Shown here: in pieces, positions 1-6,959 of the stretch | Numbering within the stretch: position 1 is the first letter of the stretch | How the letters are laid out: each line of letters opens with the position of its first letter | From: Neobacillus bataviensis | Lineage (GTDB): Bacteria > Bacillota > Bacilli > Bacillales_B > DSM-18226 | Assembly (NCBI RefSeq): GCF_019969725.1 | Contig: NZ_JAHXYW010000012.1 | Span: forward strand, 62,001-126,000 | Direction: 5' to 3' | Length of the DNA stretch: 64,000 nt | The notes under the pieces: model-generated | What the model was told of the DNA's origin: nothing | Database searches by the model: none | Seen by the model: only the letters and a program-made list of their open reading frames with translations | Made by a program: the position numbers and the translations under genes

Positions 1-446
1 GACAAGGCATGATGCAAGGCGGTCAAGGTCCGGGTATGACCCAGGGCGGCATCGGTCAAGGGATGATGCAGGGCGGTCGAGGTCATCGCATGATGGGGCA
101 TGGCGGGAAGCATGGCTTTGGCTTTGGCTTTGACTTCGGTTGGACAAGAACCCTTATCGGTGTAGGTATTACACTTTTCGGTATCTCCCTTCGCAAACAT
201 GCCGGAGATAAAGTTTGGAAGAAGTGGGCTGGTTATGGATTAATTGGTCTTGGCCTTGCAGCAGCCTTAAAAGCAGCCCTTCCGGTTCTGGCAATTGGGG
301 CAGGTGCTTACTGGTTGTTTAAGAAAGCAGGTTCCTCTAAGCAAAAGGGGTACAGCCCTATCGGCTATACAGCAGCACCTGTGGTTAGCAGCAACTCACA
401 AATACTAGATGCATGGGAAAAGAATATAACTAAGGAGGAAAAGTAA
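1..446 (+). CDS. Gly/Met/Gln-rich membrane protein, 5-prime end outside window
   Basis: The reading frame is open to the window edge: CAA GGC precedes the first ATG at 9 and continues the Met-Gln-Gly repeat, so the true start is probably upstream. The visible N-terminus is low-complexity Gly/Met/Gln, then a His/Gly/Phe-rich stretch, two hydrophobic segments (about residues 48-60 and 75-105 from the ATG at 9) and a polar tail. It ends one base before pspA, whose ribosome site (AAGGAGG) lies inside its last codons, so it is the first visible gene of the PspA operon. The tail holds the motif DAWEKNI, echoed as NDWEQAL in the membrane protein after pspA. I do not recognise a named family. A role in membrane-stress sensing with PspA is inference from context. 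Confidence 0.7.
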   Translation, partial: QGMMQGGQGPGMTQGGIGQGMMQGGRGHRMMGHGGKHGFGFGFDFGWTRTLIGVGITLFGISLRKHAGDKVWKKWAGYGLIGLGLAAALKAALPVLAIGAGAYWLFKKAGSSKQKGYSPIGYTAAPVVSSNSQILDAWEKNITKEEK

Positions 447-447
447 A

Positions 448-1092
448 ATGGGTATTTTTAATAGAGTAAAAACAATCGTAATGGCGGACTTACATGAATT
501 ATTGGATAAGGTGGAAGATCCAATCATTCTATTGAATCAATATATGCGTGAATTGGACGAGCAGGTTGAGAAGGCCAAGGAAACATTAGGTCATCAGCTG
601 TACTTAGAAAAACGTCATGAGCTGCTTGTCGCAGAGGCCTCGGGAGTGGTGGCAAAACGTACACGTCAAGCTGAGCTTGCAGTTGAAAAAGGTGAAGATA
701 CCATCGCAAGAATGGCTCTTCAAGAAAAATTACAGCAGGAAGCAAAACTGAAACTCTATCAAGAGCAGCATGAGGCAATGAAACAACAGACATTAGCTCT
801 TCGTGAACAAATTGATACATTGCTTGAAAAATACAACGAATTATCGAACAGACGACTGGTGCTAATCTCACGTGCACATGCGGCAAAGGCACAACAGCAG
901 CTGCAAAAAGTGGTCGCTTCCTTCAGTACGGACAATGCCTTGAAAGGGTTCCGCCGAGTAGAAGATTATGTCCAGCAATTAGAGGCACAGGCTTCGGCTG
1001 CTTCCTACTTTATCCCTTCTGCCCCAACGGTAAACTTGGAAGTACAAGAAGCGGTTGAACGTGAGTTGGCCCTGCTAAAGGAAAGTAAGTAA
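448..1092 (+). CDS. PspA/IM30 family phage-shock protein
   Basis: This 214-residue, almost wholly alpha-helical and highly charged protein fits the PspA/IM30 (Vipp1, LiaH) family. The N-terminus MGIFNRVKTIVMADLHELLDKVEDP is the family-typical amphipathic helix and DPxxLLNQY element, followed by long coiled coils rich in Gln, Glu, Lys and Ala. Such proteins form rings or rods on damaged membranes and maintain envelope integrity. The start is fixed by an AAGGAGG site 7 bases upstream. The stop overlaps the start of the next gene (TAATG), which implies translational coupling. It is flanked by two small membrane proteins that may be partners. B. subtilis has two homologues, LiaH and YdjF; I cannot tell which is closer. 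Confidence 0.9.
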   Translation: MGIFNRVKTIVMADLHELLDKVEDPIILLNQYMRELDEQVEKAKETLGHQLYLEKRHELLVAEASGVVAKRTRQAELAVEKGEDTIARMALQEKLQQEAKLKLYQEQHEAMKQQTLALREQIDTLLEKYNELSNRRLVLISRAHAAKAQQQLQKVVASFSTDNALKGFRRVEDYVQQLEAQASAASYFIPSAPTVNLEVQEAVERELALLKESK

Positions 1093-1529
1093 TGAACGCT
1101 ACTAGTTTCATAAATACCTTGGAGTCTGGCCTGCAAGCAAAACTAGTTGATGTGAAAGAGCTGGTGCCAGGTAATTTAGGATCCATTGTTTCTCATTGGG
1201 GTGTAATGCTGGGGATTAGCGATTTTCAATTATCTTTGTTCAGTGTTTTACTCGTTTCTATCACTCTAGCAGCTTTAGTAGTTGGCTGGTACCTTCGCAG
1301 GTTTAGTAAGAAAAAATGGCTGGGATATATCATTAGTTTCATCGGCTTTCTTCCTGTCCTACCGATTATGATGGCCGGAACCCTTGTTTATTGGATGGGT
1401 AAACTATATTGGAAGAGCGGTAAAGTTCGCTCGAACAAAGAATCGGCACCTAAGGAACCACGGAAGGATGGATCAAACATAAATGACTGGGAACAGGCTT
1501 TGAAAGGATTGGAAAAATTACAATCATAG
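1092..1529 (+). CDS. Small membrane protein in PspA operon
   Basis: A 145-residue protein with a soluble N-terminal 45 residues, a hydrophobic segment near residues 48-66 and a second near 78-100, then a basic and polar C-terminus. Its start codon shares a base with the pspA stop (TAATG), so it is translated in step with pspA. The C-terminal motif NDWEQALKGLEKL resembles the C-terminus of the gene before pspA, which suggests both present a common short helix, perhaps to PspA (inference). No family is recognised. A strong hairpin terminator follows directly, ending the operon. Confidence 0.75.
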   Translation: MNATSFINTLESGLQAKLVDVKELVPGNLGSIVSHWGVMLGISDFQLSLFSVLLVSITLAALVVGWYLRRFSKKKWLGYIISFIGFLPVLPIMMAGTLVYWMGKLYWKSGKVRSNKESAPKEPRKDGSNINDWEQALKGLEKLQS

Positions 1530-1549
1530 TCTGATATTTATGAAGACAG

Positions 1550-1576
1550 AAAGACTGCATATTGCAGTCTTTTTGA
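1550..1576 (+). terminator. Rho-independent terminator of PspA operon
   Basis: AAAGACTGCA at 1550-1559 pairs with TGCAGTCTTT at 1563-1572 around a 3-base loop and runs into T residues. It lies about 20 bases after the stop of the third operon gene. Confidence 0.85.
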
Positions 1577-1582
1577 TATGCA

Positions 1583-2128
1583 TTACTTTATATTAAACTG
1601 AAAAACATATTCGATACTCCCAGAAGGAGTACCTATCCTTAATTCCCCTAAATAATAACCTGCACCTGTTGGTAATTCTGTAATATTGATATAATCTTCT
1701 TTTGTTACTTTGTATGAAAGTTTAATATCGGTTGGTCCTAAATTACGCCCATCCTTTGTTAAAGAAAGCTCCCAATTCCCTTTCATCTCATCCCTAGGTG
1801 TATTTGCGTCTTGGAATCCCCGTGGCGGGATGGGACTAGTAATCTCAAGGATAGACCCTTTCTCTAAAAAAATTGGAGATTTCCCTTTTAAGACTTCTTC
1901 TTTTGAAGTCGTCGTACAAGGATTAATTGGACTAGGATTATCCCTGTAAGTACACCTATTAAAAGAATAAATTTCTATATTATGATTATCAACCCGAACT
2001 TTTGGTGCTTGGTCCAAATACATTAAATCTGCCGCCTTCGCCCTTTCCTCCTTAATGTAATTATATAAAAGCATTATAGGTATGATTGAAATTATTAATA
2101 AAAGCCCCCATAATCTTATATTTTTCAC
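1583..2128 (-). CDS. Membrane-anchored protein of unknown function
   Basis: I choose the GTG at 2128 because AAGGGGG lies 11 bases upstream, while the TTG at 2158 has no ribosome site. The product is about 181 residues: an N-terminal signal anchor (residues 5-23, hydrophobic with Ile/Leu), then an extracellular polar domain that looks like a beta sandwich, with Pro/Gly turns and two Cys (in NRCTYRD and NPCTTT) that could form a disulfide. No enzyme motif is visible and I do not recognise the family. It converges on the PspA operon terminator and seems to be transcribed alone. Confidence 0.6.
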   Translation of the reverse strand: MKNIRLWGLLLIISIIPIMLLYNYIKEERAKAADLMYLDQAPKVRVDNHNIEIYSFNRCTYRDNPSPINPCTTTSKEEVLKGKSPIFLEKGSILEITSPIPPRGFQDANTPRDEMKGNWELSLTKDGRNLGPTDIKLSYKVTKEDYINITELPTGAGYYLGELRIGTPSGSIEYVFQFNIK

Positions 2129-2483
2129 AGAATAGGAATCCCCCTTTTTGATTGTCAAGCTGATTGCCTAACTATGAGTTTATAACAAACTTCCTAATTA
2201 TACCATAAGATAATTCCCTTTTTTTCCAACCATAAAAAGAGCCCTCCTGCATTTATACAGAAAAGCCCCAAACTTACATAAAATCCCAATTATCAGCGCC
2301 GCTGAACTAAAAGGACTAAGTGTATCACCCACATACAACATCATTGCGAGATCTGTGTAATCAGTCTTTCCTGTTCTTCAATTGAAATATTTCCTATATT
2401 TTCTTATTACTAATTTGAAAGGCTGGTATAAAATTCAGCAAGAATGGTAATCATATAGATACCAAGAGTTTATTCCCTTTTTG

Positions 2484-2507
2484 CCCCTCTTATTGAGGGG
2501 TTTTTTT
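2484..2507 (+). terminator. Orphan terminator-like hairpin
   Basis: CCCCTC (2484-2489) pairs with GAGGGG (2495-2500), followed by seven T. No plus-strand gene was found just upstream, so it may end an unseen small RNA or be the remnant of a lost gene. Confidence 0.6.
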
Positions 2508-2523
2508 ATGGGATTATGAGCAA

Positions 2524-2640
2524 TTGTAGAATAAGGAGGAATTCGTAGAATTACTATCTAGATTTGTAGAATGTACCTCTTATTTTGTAGATTACTCAGT
2601 GAATTTTGTAGAATGCACCTCTTATTTTGTAGAATAACTC
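2524..2640. repeat. 21-bp-period intergenic array, TTGTAGAAT word
   Basis: The word TTGTAGAAT or a one-base variant starts at 2524, 2543, 2564, 2585, 2606 and 2627. The last five are exactly 21 bp apart. Units alternate: 2564 and 2606 share the tail with ACCTCTTATT, giving a 42-bp higher-order repeat. Other arrays with the same period but other words occur at 6721, 11341, 11487 and 15512. Confidence 0.85.
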
Positions 2641-2705
2641 CATGTATAAGAGACTACTAGTTTGTCGATACTGATGATAGTTCAGAAATCGAGGGGGAAT
2701 GGCTA

Positions 2706-2846
2706 ATGAAGGAGAATAAATTGTTATTATCTGAGTTTGCTACAGAAGATGGTTTCGAGCTTAATAGTTATATCACGCAGCTGTTTGAGGTATTTTCTAA
2801 TCTATCAAAAGGTGACAATATGAATACAGAGCCAGCCCCGAAGTAA
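2706..2846 (+). CDS. Possible 46-residue small protein
   Basis: An ATG-initiated frame of 46 codons lies after a GAGGGGG element 10 bases upstream. A second start (TTG at 2721) has its own AAGGAG. The product is acidic and helical in appearance (begins MKENKLLLSEF, contains YITQLFEVFSNL). Its stop codon sits in the loop of a strong terminator hairpin, the arrangement expected of a real gene end. Its 3-prime part overlaps the convergent frame on the other strand. No family is recognised. Confidence 0.5.
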   Translation: MKENKLLLSEFATEDGFELNSYITQLFEVFSNLSKGDNMNTEPAPK

Positions 2847-3254
2847 GGGCTGGCTTTTTAAATATTTTTTCTCCAATATATTTAATCTTTACGCCATTTA
2901 CACTAGTATCCTTTTCGAAGGTTTCGGAAGATTTATTATAAGTAACCTTTAGAGTACTTTCATTAAGCCATTCAATCGAAAAACTTTTATCCGATATAAA
3001 TGTATTTCCTGATTCATTCTCAAGATCTTCATCTTTCGCTAATATCGATAATTGCGGTGAATAGTTCGTTGTGGCTCCACAGTCTCTTAAGAAGACATAA
3101 GCTACTTTATCTCCGCCTGGGGACGGGACACTTTTTAAAGTTTGATTCCCACATGCACCTGCAAATAGTAAATCCAATAAATATTTACCTGTGATATAAA
3201 CAATGCAAATAAGACTATTAAAGTTATTAAAAGAGGCTTTATTCTTTTTTTCAT
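2797..3254 (-). pseudogene. Membrane-anchored protein with apparent frameshift near its start
   Basis: The body resembles a Bacillus family of membrane-anchored proteins with a conserved DCGATT ... LSIL motif (here RDCGATTNYSPQLSIL). The continuous frame starts at 3264 with a poor polar N-terminus. The neighbouring frame from ATG 3254 (with GGAAGAG upstream) encodes a good signal anchor, MKKRIKPLLITLIVLFALFI, which would join smoothly to TGKYLLDLLFAGACGNQ in the main frame if two bases (one AT of TATATC, about 3192-3197) were absent. I infer a 2-base insertion or a sequence error. The frame also reads through the terminator hairpin at 2830-2855, adding an untypical tail. Confidence 0.6.
2830..2860. 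terminator. Bidirectional-looking terminator between convergent genes
   Basis: AGCCAGCCC (2830-2838) pairs with GGGCTGGCT (2847-2855), with T residues after it on the plus strand. It ends the small plus-strand frame whose stop codon lies in the loop. Confidence 0.8.
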
Positions 3255-3491
3255 TAGAAATCACTCTTCCCTACATTTTTTGGTAATTGTATCACACAAA
3301 TACATAGAATATCTATGTACTTTTCCTGAAACTTTGACTTTTTTTGTAGTATTTCCCCGGAAAAAATCTAATTTTGCTAGTTTCTAGCTAAATTTAGGGT
3401 GCAGTTTTTGTCTGACGATTCTGGAAGGAATTACGGGGCTTGGAACTAATATTAAGACTAAACCAGTAATAGAAACGTGAGGTGGGTTCGT

Positions 3492-4415
3492 TTGCTTAAA
3501 ATGAAAAAGTTATTGGTTGTTCTAGTGGCTCTTGTGCTGCTGCATGTGTTTCCGAATGTGGTTTCGGCGGAGGGGAATCCGTCAGGCTGGAAGCTTGAGG
3601 GTGGAACGTGGCATTTTTATGATGCTGGTGTGATGAAGACCGGGTGGGTGCTGGATGCTGGCAAATGGTATTATTTAGGTGAGGATGGCGCGATGCGGAC
3701 AGGCTGGGTGAAGGACGCGAGCCATTGGTACTATTTGGACAAGCATGGCATGATGAAGACCGGCTGGGTGCTGGATGCCGGCAAATGGTATTACCTCGAT
3801 CAGCACGGGGCAATGAAGACCGGTTGGGTGTTGGATAGCGCCAAGTGGTATTACCTCGATCAGCATGGGGCAATGAAGACCGGTTGGGTGCTGGTGTCAG
3901 GCACCTGGTATTACTTGGATTCGAAGGGTGCAATGGTTAAGGGTTGGAAATGGATTGGCTCGGCCTGGTATTATTTCAGTTTGCGTGATGGCGGGATGTT
4001 GCGGCAGAATTTTGCTGATGGATATTATTTGATGGATAACGGCCGGATGACCCTGGCTGGAAATGCGGATGTTGTTTCGGCTGTGGAAGGGTTGAAAAAG
4101 TGGATTGATGTGGGGTTGACGCAGTCTGATCTGCAATCGCGGCTTGGTGCCGGGTATCATGATTTGGTAGGGATTGAGGGCGAAAAGTATTGGTTGTATA
4201 CGTTGAAGGTCAGCAGTCCTGGCACATATAAGGCGGTGAATTGGGATGCTGATGATTTCGGCGCAGAGGATTTAGCGAACGGTTCTGCCGACGTCATTGT
4301 GCTCGTGTTTTGGGATAGCACGAAGAAGGCGTTCCAAGTGTCGATGGATTATTTCGATGCGAACCACAAGTTCCATCATTATCATTCTTCTAAATATGAT
4401 TATGTGTATAATTAA
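3492..4415 (+). CDS. Secreted protein with choline-binding-like wall repeats
   Basis: I place the start at TTG 3492, with GAGGTGGG 6 bases upstream; ATG 3501 also gives a full signal peptide, and GTG 3477 has no site. After the signal peptide (cut near VSAEG) come about seven 20-residue repeats of the type GWVLDAGKWYYLDxxGAMKT, the glucan- or choline-binding-like wall-anchor motif. A C-terminal domain of about 120 residues without repeats follows, aromatic and acidic, ending in a His/Tyr-rich tail; I do not recognise it. The product is probably held non-covalently on the cell wall. A second protein at 6960-9335 carries the same repeats. Repeat six has VSGT in place of the usual residues and contains the 13-bp dispersed motif (3893-3905). 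Confidence 0.8.
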   Translation: MLKMKKLLVVLVALVLLHVFPNVVSAEGNPSGWKLEGGTWHFYDAGVMKTGWVLDAGKWYYLGEDGAMRTGWVKDASHWYYLDKHGMMKTGWVLDAGKWYYLDQHGAMKTGWVLDSAKWYYLDQHGAMKTGWVLVSGTWYYLDSKGAMVKGWKWIGSAWYYFSLRDGGMLRQNFADGYYLMDNGRMTLAGNADVVSAVEGLKKWIDVGLTQSDLQSRLGAGYHDLVGIEGEKYWLYTLKVSSPGTYKAVNWDADDFGAEDLANGSADVIVLVFWDSTKKAFQVSMDYFDANHKFHHYHSSKYDYVYN

Positions 4416-4422
4416 ATAAATT

Positions 4423-4456
4423 GCCAGTCCCTTGAACCTTGGGACTGGCTTTTTTT
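4423..4456 (+). terminator. Terminator of wall-repeat gene
   Basis: GCCAGTCCC (4423-4431) pairs with GGGACTGGC (4441-4449), followed by seven T. It also abuts the stop codon of the convergent YmaF-like gene. Confidence 0.9.
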
Positions 4457-4853
4457 ATACAAGCGGTGCGTTGATTAAAGTGGTGAAAAAGAGCTCATGA
4501 ACATGGCCATCGTCAAGCGTGGTTGTTCCTTGAACTACATGAATATGTTTTCCGCCTCCGATATCGATGGCAGGACCAGTTGTAATCGCGACTTCGTGAT
4601 GATGATCTAAAAAATCCGTATTCACCATGATGGTATGAACATGACTATCCCCCATCGGAATCACCTCACTGGTCACACCTGCGAAACGATGATTATGCCG
4701 ATCATCATCTTCCTCTGCTAACTTCGTGCTTGCGGTGAATTCATGCACGTGGGTTTGAACGGTGTTTGTATTCTCAGTCGGACTTACACTTGTCTGCCTA
4801 TTTGAATTTTTCCTGTTCCTATTTGAATTGGCATTTCCTTGATTCCAGCTCAT
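4455..4853 (-). CDS. YmaF family protein
   Basis: The start is ATG 4853 (MSWNQGN), with a GAGGGGGGTGGG ribosome site; the longer frame from 4880 reads through that site. The product of about 132 residues has a low-complexity Asn/Arg/Ser N-terminus (residues 1-35) and then a His-rich domain with repeated HVH, HDH-like and HHHE motifs (HVHEFTAS, DRHNHRF, GDSHVHTI, DHHHEVAI, GKHIHVVQG, DGHVHELFF), characteristic of B. subtilis YmaF. The function of the family is not known; the regular His pairs suggest metal binding (inference). No signal peptide is seen. Confidence 0.8.
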   Translation of the reverse strand: MSWNQGNANSNRNRKNSNRQTSVSPTENTNTVQTHVHEFTASTKLAEEDDDRHNHRFAGVTSEVIPMGDSHVHTIMVNTDFLDHHHEVAITTGPAIDIGGGKHIHVVQGTTTLDDGHVHELFFTTLINAPLV

Positions 4854-4969
4854 AAGAACCCACCCCCCTCTTAATTGCATACGAAAAAAATATATTCAAA
4901 GGGAATCCTTTTCATGAGCTATTTGTACTTTCTTATTTATTTTTAATGAAGCCGTTTTTTATAATCGTG

Positions 4970-5509
4970 TTAATTGTGCTTTTTACTCTTTTTTACAATC
5001 AAATCCACGATTGCCTTAATAACAATCAAGCTTACAAGACTAACTAGAAATGAGTAAAAATAGTTCCAGTTCAAAAGCTTATATATGTCCATTTTGGAAA
5101 AAAGAGTTGCCCCCACGAAGGAAATTAGGGCAGATAAAAGAGGATTGCCAATGATATAGGGCTTCCATTTACTGCAATATTGGTAAAGCAGTGCGACAAG
5201 GCTCGGCACTATTCCAAAATCTGCAGCATTAAATCTTGCTGTAAAAAACAATAATTGATGAGGATATTCCCACAGGTTAAATTTAACTCCTGTTTCATCC
5301 AAAGTACCAACTATAATAAAGGCAACAAGAAAGGCAATGGTGATGGGTAATATTCTTTGTCGGTCAATGAGGACTATGAATAGGAAAAATAGCCCGAAGT
5401 TGACAACCGCAATAACCCACCATTGAAAGGAAAATAAATCAGTATGAATCCAATATTCTTTCTGTATTTGGTTAAGGCTTTTATGCAGCTCCTCCATTTG
5501 TTGATACAT
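4970..5509 (-). CDS. CBO0543-type multi-pass membrane protein
   Basis: 179 residues with a polar amphipathic N-terminus (1-25) and about five hydrophobic segments (near 28-46, 54-72, 84-92, 105-140, 150-170). The motif pattern (a Trp/Tyr-Pro stretch followed by FNAADFGIVPSLVALLYQY and a later KLLNWNYFYSF) fits the CBO0543 family of Bacillus membrane proteins of unknown role. A weak AGAGGT site lies 9 bases before the ATG. Two related genes or fragments occur at 14733 and 28663, which suggests a paralogous family in this genome. Confidence 0.65.
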   Translation of the reverse strand: MYQQMEELHKSLNQIQKEYWIHTDLFSFQWWVIAVVNFGLFFLFIVLIDRQRILPITIAFLVAFIIVGTLDETGVKFNLWEYPHQLLFFTARFNAADFGIVPSLVALLYQYCSKWKPYIIGNPLLSALISFVGATLFSKMDIYKLLNWNYFYSFLVSLVSLIVIKAIVDLIVKKSKKHN

Positions 5510-5574
5510 GTTGTCACAACCTCTGCATTGGAATTCAAATCTAATTTTTCCTATCTTTTATGTTTTTTCCAACA

Positions 5575-5611
5575 TAAAAAAACCCCCGTAGCCAATATGA
5601 CCAGGGAGTTC
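5575..5611 (-). terminator. Weak terminator after VOC gene
   Basis: On the minus strand ACTCCC pairs imperfectly with GGGGGT (one G-T pair) around a long loop, followed by seven T. It lies just after the stop of the VOC-family gene. Confidence 0.45.
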
Positions 5612-5617
5612 GTTACT

Positions 5618-6076
5618 TTATACATTTTGATGCTGCTTCCATTGGCTAAGCTGGATAACTCCAAGTTCTGGCTGCGGGTCTCCTTCTAGTACTGCCAAAT
5701 ATTCAAGGGAGTTTCCATCCGGATCCTCGAAGTAGTAACAAGCCGCTGGCATCCAGGCATGGACAACCGGTTCCGACGCATCAAATCCAAACGCAGGCCG
5801 AAGCTCAATTCCTTTGCTTTCAAGGTATTGTGGCAGTTCTTGTAATTGTTCTACCGATAGTGCGAAAGCGAAGTGCTTTTTGAAAAATTGGTCCTCTGGG
5901 ACTTCCCAAACTCCGAGCATTTGCTCTTTTGTACCAGGTTCACCAAGCCAGAAAAAGGCGACCCTTCTTTCGTTAAGCACATAGGCAAGATCCAGGTCGA
6001 GTGATTGATAGAATTCAATTGATTTTTCTAGGTTTTTACAGTAAACATGGGTTTCATATAGTTTCGCATTTCTCAT
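5618..6076 (-). CDS. VOC (glyoxalase/bleomycin-resistance fold) family protein
   Basis: I choose ATG 6076 (MRNAKLYETH), with a TTGGTGGT site upstream; the TTG at 6091 has none. The product of 152 residues shows a two-module VOC fold: module one with ETHVYCKNLEKSIEFYQ and FFWLG, module two ending in the family-typical CYYFEDPDGNSLEYLA. In this superfamily His/Glu residues at the strand ends bind a divalent metal; candidates here are His10 and the Glu of NSLEYL. Substrate cannot be inferred. The gene appears monocistronic and stands next to a thioesterase gene on the same strand. Confidence 0.85.
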   Translation of the reverse strand: MRNAKLYETHVYCKNLEKSIEFYQSLDLDLAYVLNERRVAFFWLGEPGTKEQMLGVWEVPEDQFFKKHFAFALSVEQLQELPQYLESKGIELRPAFGFDASEPVVHAWMPAACYYFEDPDGNSLEYLAVLEGDPQPELGVIQLSQWKQHQNV

Positions 6077-6178
6077 TGAGCATACCACCAATCTGTATTT
6101 GATGATTTCATTTTAGTGGTTTTATTGGTTGGAGACATTGTGCTTTGGTGGGATTATTTCTCCACCAAAAGTCGTAGG

Positions 6179-6625
6179 TTATTCTTTTGTCGATCTGCCC
6201 TTGGCCTTGTCGCCTCTTAAGATCATACATGTACTAGTGGAATGGGCAACAAGGCTTTCTTTTTCGTCATAAACATGGCATTCGAGCAGGCCGATCGAGT
6301 TCCCCTTTTTGATAACTTGTCCAACAGCACGAAGCTTTGATTTCCAAATTGGTTTCAGGAAGTTTAGTTTTATTTCCACTGTGGTAAAAGCTTCGTCGTC
6401 CGCCAAAGTGCTCGCAAACGCATAACCCATCGCGGCATCCGACAGGTCGCAGAGGATTCCCCCATGTAGTGTCCCCATTGGATTGTATAGCCGTTCCGAG
6501 GTCTCCATCTCCATGACCACTTTTCCCTCTTCCAGTCCAACTAGTTCAATCCCAAGAAGCTGCGTAATCGGTGCTCCAGGAGCATCCCCGGTTAATACCT
6601 TATTTAATTGATTATAATGCTTCAT
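6179..6625 (-). CDS. PaaI-type hotdog-fold thioesterase
   Basis: The start is ATG 6625 (MKHYNQLNKV), with GGAGG 8 bases upstream; the upstream frame to 6673 lacks a site. 148 residues form one hotdog domain with the YNPMGTLHGGILCDLSDAAMG motif, the HGG element and downstream Asp typical of PaaI/YigI-like acyl-CoA thioesterases. Members hydrolyse acyl-CoA, often aromatic or medium-chain; the substrate here is unknown. The gene is followed by the VOC gene about 100 bases later and preceded by a 21-bp-period array. Confidence 0.85.
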   Translation of the reverse strand: MKHYNQLNKVLTGDAPGAPITQLLGIELVGLEEGKVVMEMETSERLYNPMGTLHGGILCDLSDAAMGYAFASTLADDEAFTTVEIKLNFLKPIWKSKLRAVGQVIKKGNSIGLLECHVYDEKESLVAHSTSTCMILRGDKAKGRSTKE

Positions 6626-6720
6626 CGTCATGGCCTCCATTTGGTTAGTTTGAATTTTCTGTATTTTTATCATACCATGAATTGGATGAGCGTGTCTTTT
6701 TTGGGGGAGCGGGACTAGAA

Positions 6721-6903
6721 GTGACTGATAAGTTTGCAGAAGTGACCGATATCTTCTTCTATCCGACCGATATTTTTTATAGTTGCTGATTAGGCTGCGT
6801 TATCCGCTGATTGGCGACCTCTATCCGCTTATTGGCACTCGCTTTCCGCCAATTGACAACCGTTATCCGCTGATTGTCCCCCCATCTACCCGCTGATTGC
6901 CAC
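6721..6903. repeat. 21-bp-period intergenic array, GACCGAT/CCGCTGATT words
   Basis: GTGAC(T/C)GAT-like words start at 6721, 6742, 6763 and 6782, then YTATCCGCTGATTGG-like words start at 6800, 6821, 6842, 6863 and 6886. Steps are 21 bp apart except 19, 18 and 23 at three joins. The two word families share the core G-C-T/C-GAT, so the array looks like one decaying tandem repeat of nine units. Confidence 0.85.
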
Positions 6904-6921
6904 CCACTCCCCCCACCTCAA

Positions 6922-6955
6922 ACAAAAACTCCCTCAGCCATCTGGCCAAGGGAGT
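6922..6955 (-). terminator. Terminator of Ig-like surface protein gene
   Basis: On the minus strand ACTCCCT pairs with AGGGAGT (arms at 6949-6955 and 6928-6934 on the plus strand), with an inner TGGCC/GGCTG-type pairing and a T-rich tail. It lies five bases after the stop codon. Confidence 0.85.
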
Positions 6956-6959
6956 CCTC

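Larger units (their letters stand above)
2159..2705. other. Intergenic region without a recognised gene
   Basis: This 547-base gap is AT-rich. It holds a compact hairpin with a T run (2484-2507) and a 21-bp-period array (2524-2640). Short minus-strand frames occur between 2220 and 2420, but none has a ribosome site or recognisable family, so I do not call them. Confidence 0.6.

Noticed and set aside
2220..2420. Two abutting short minus-strand frames (IEEQERLITQISQ and MMLYVGDTLSPF) that might be a broken gene
   Set aside because: They are 19 and about 48 codons, lack ribosome sites and match no family I recognise, so a fossil cannot be argued.
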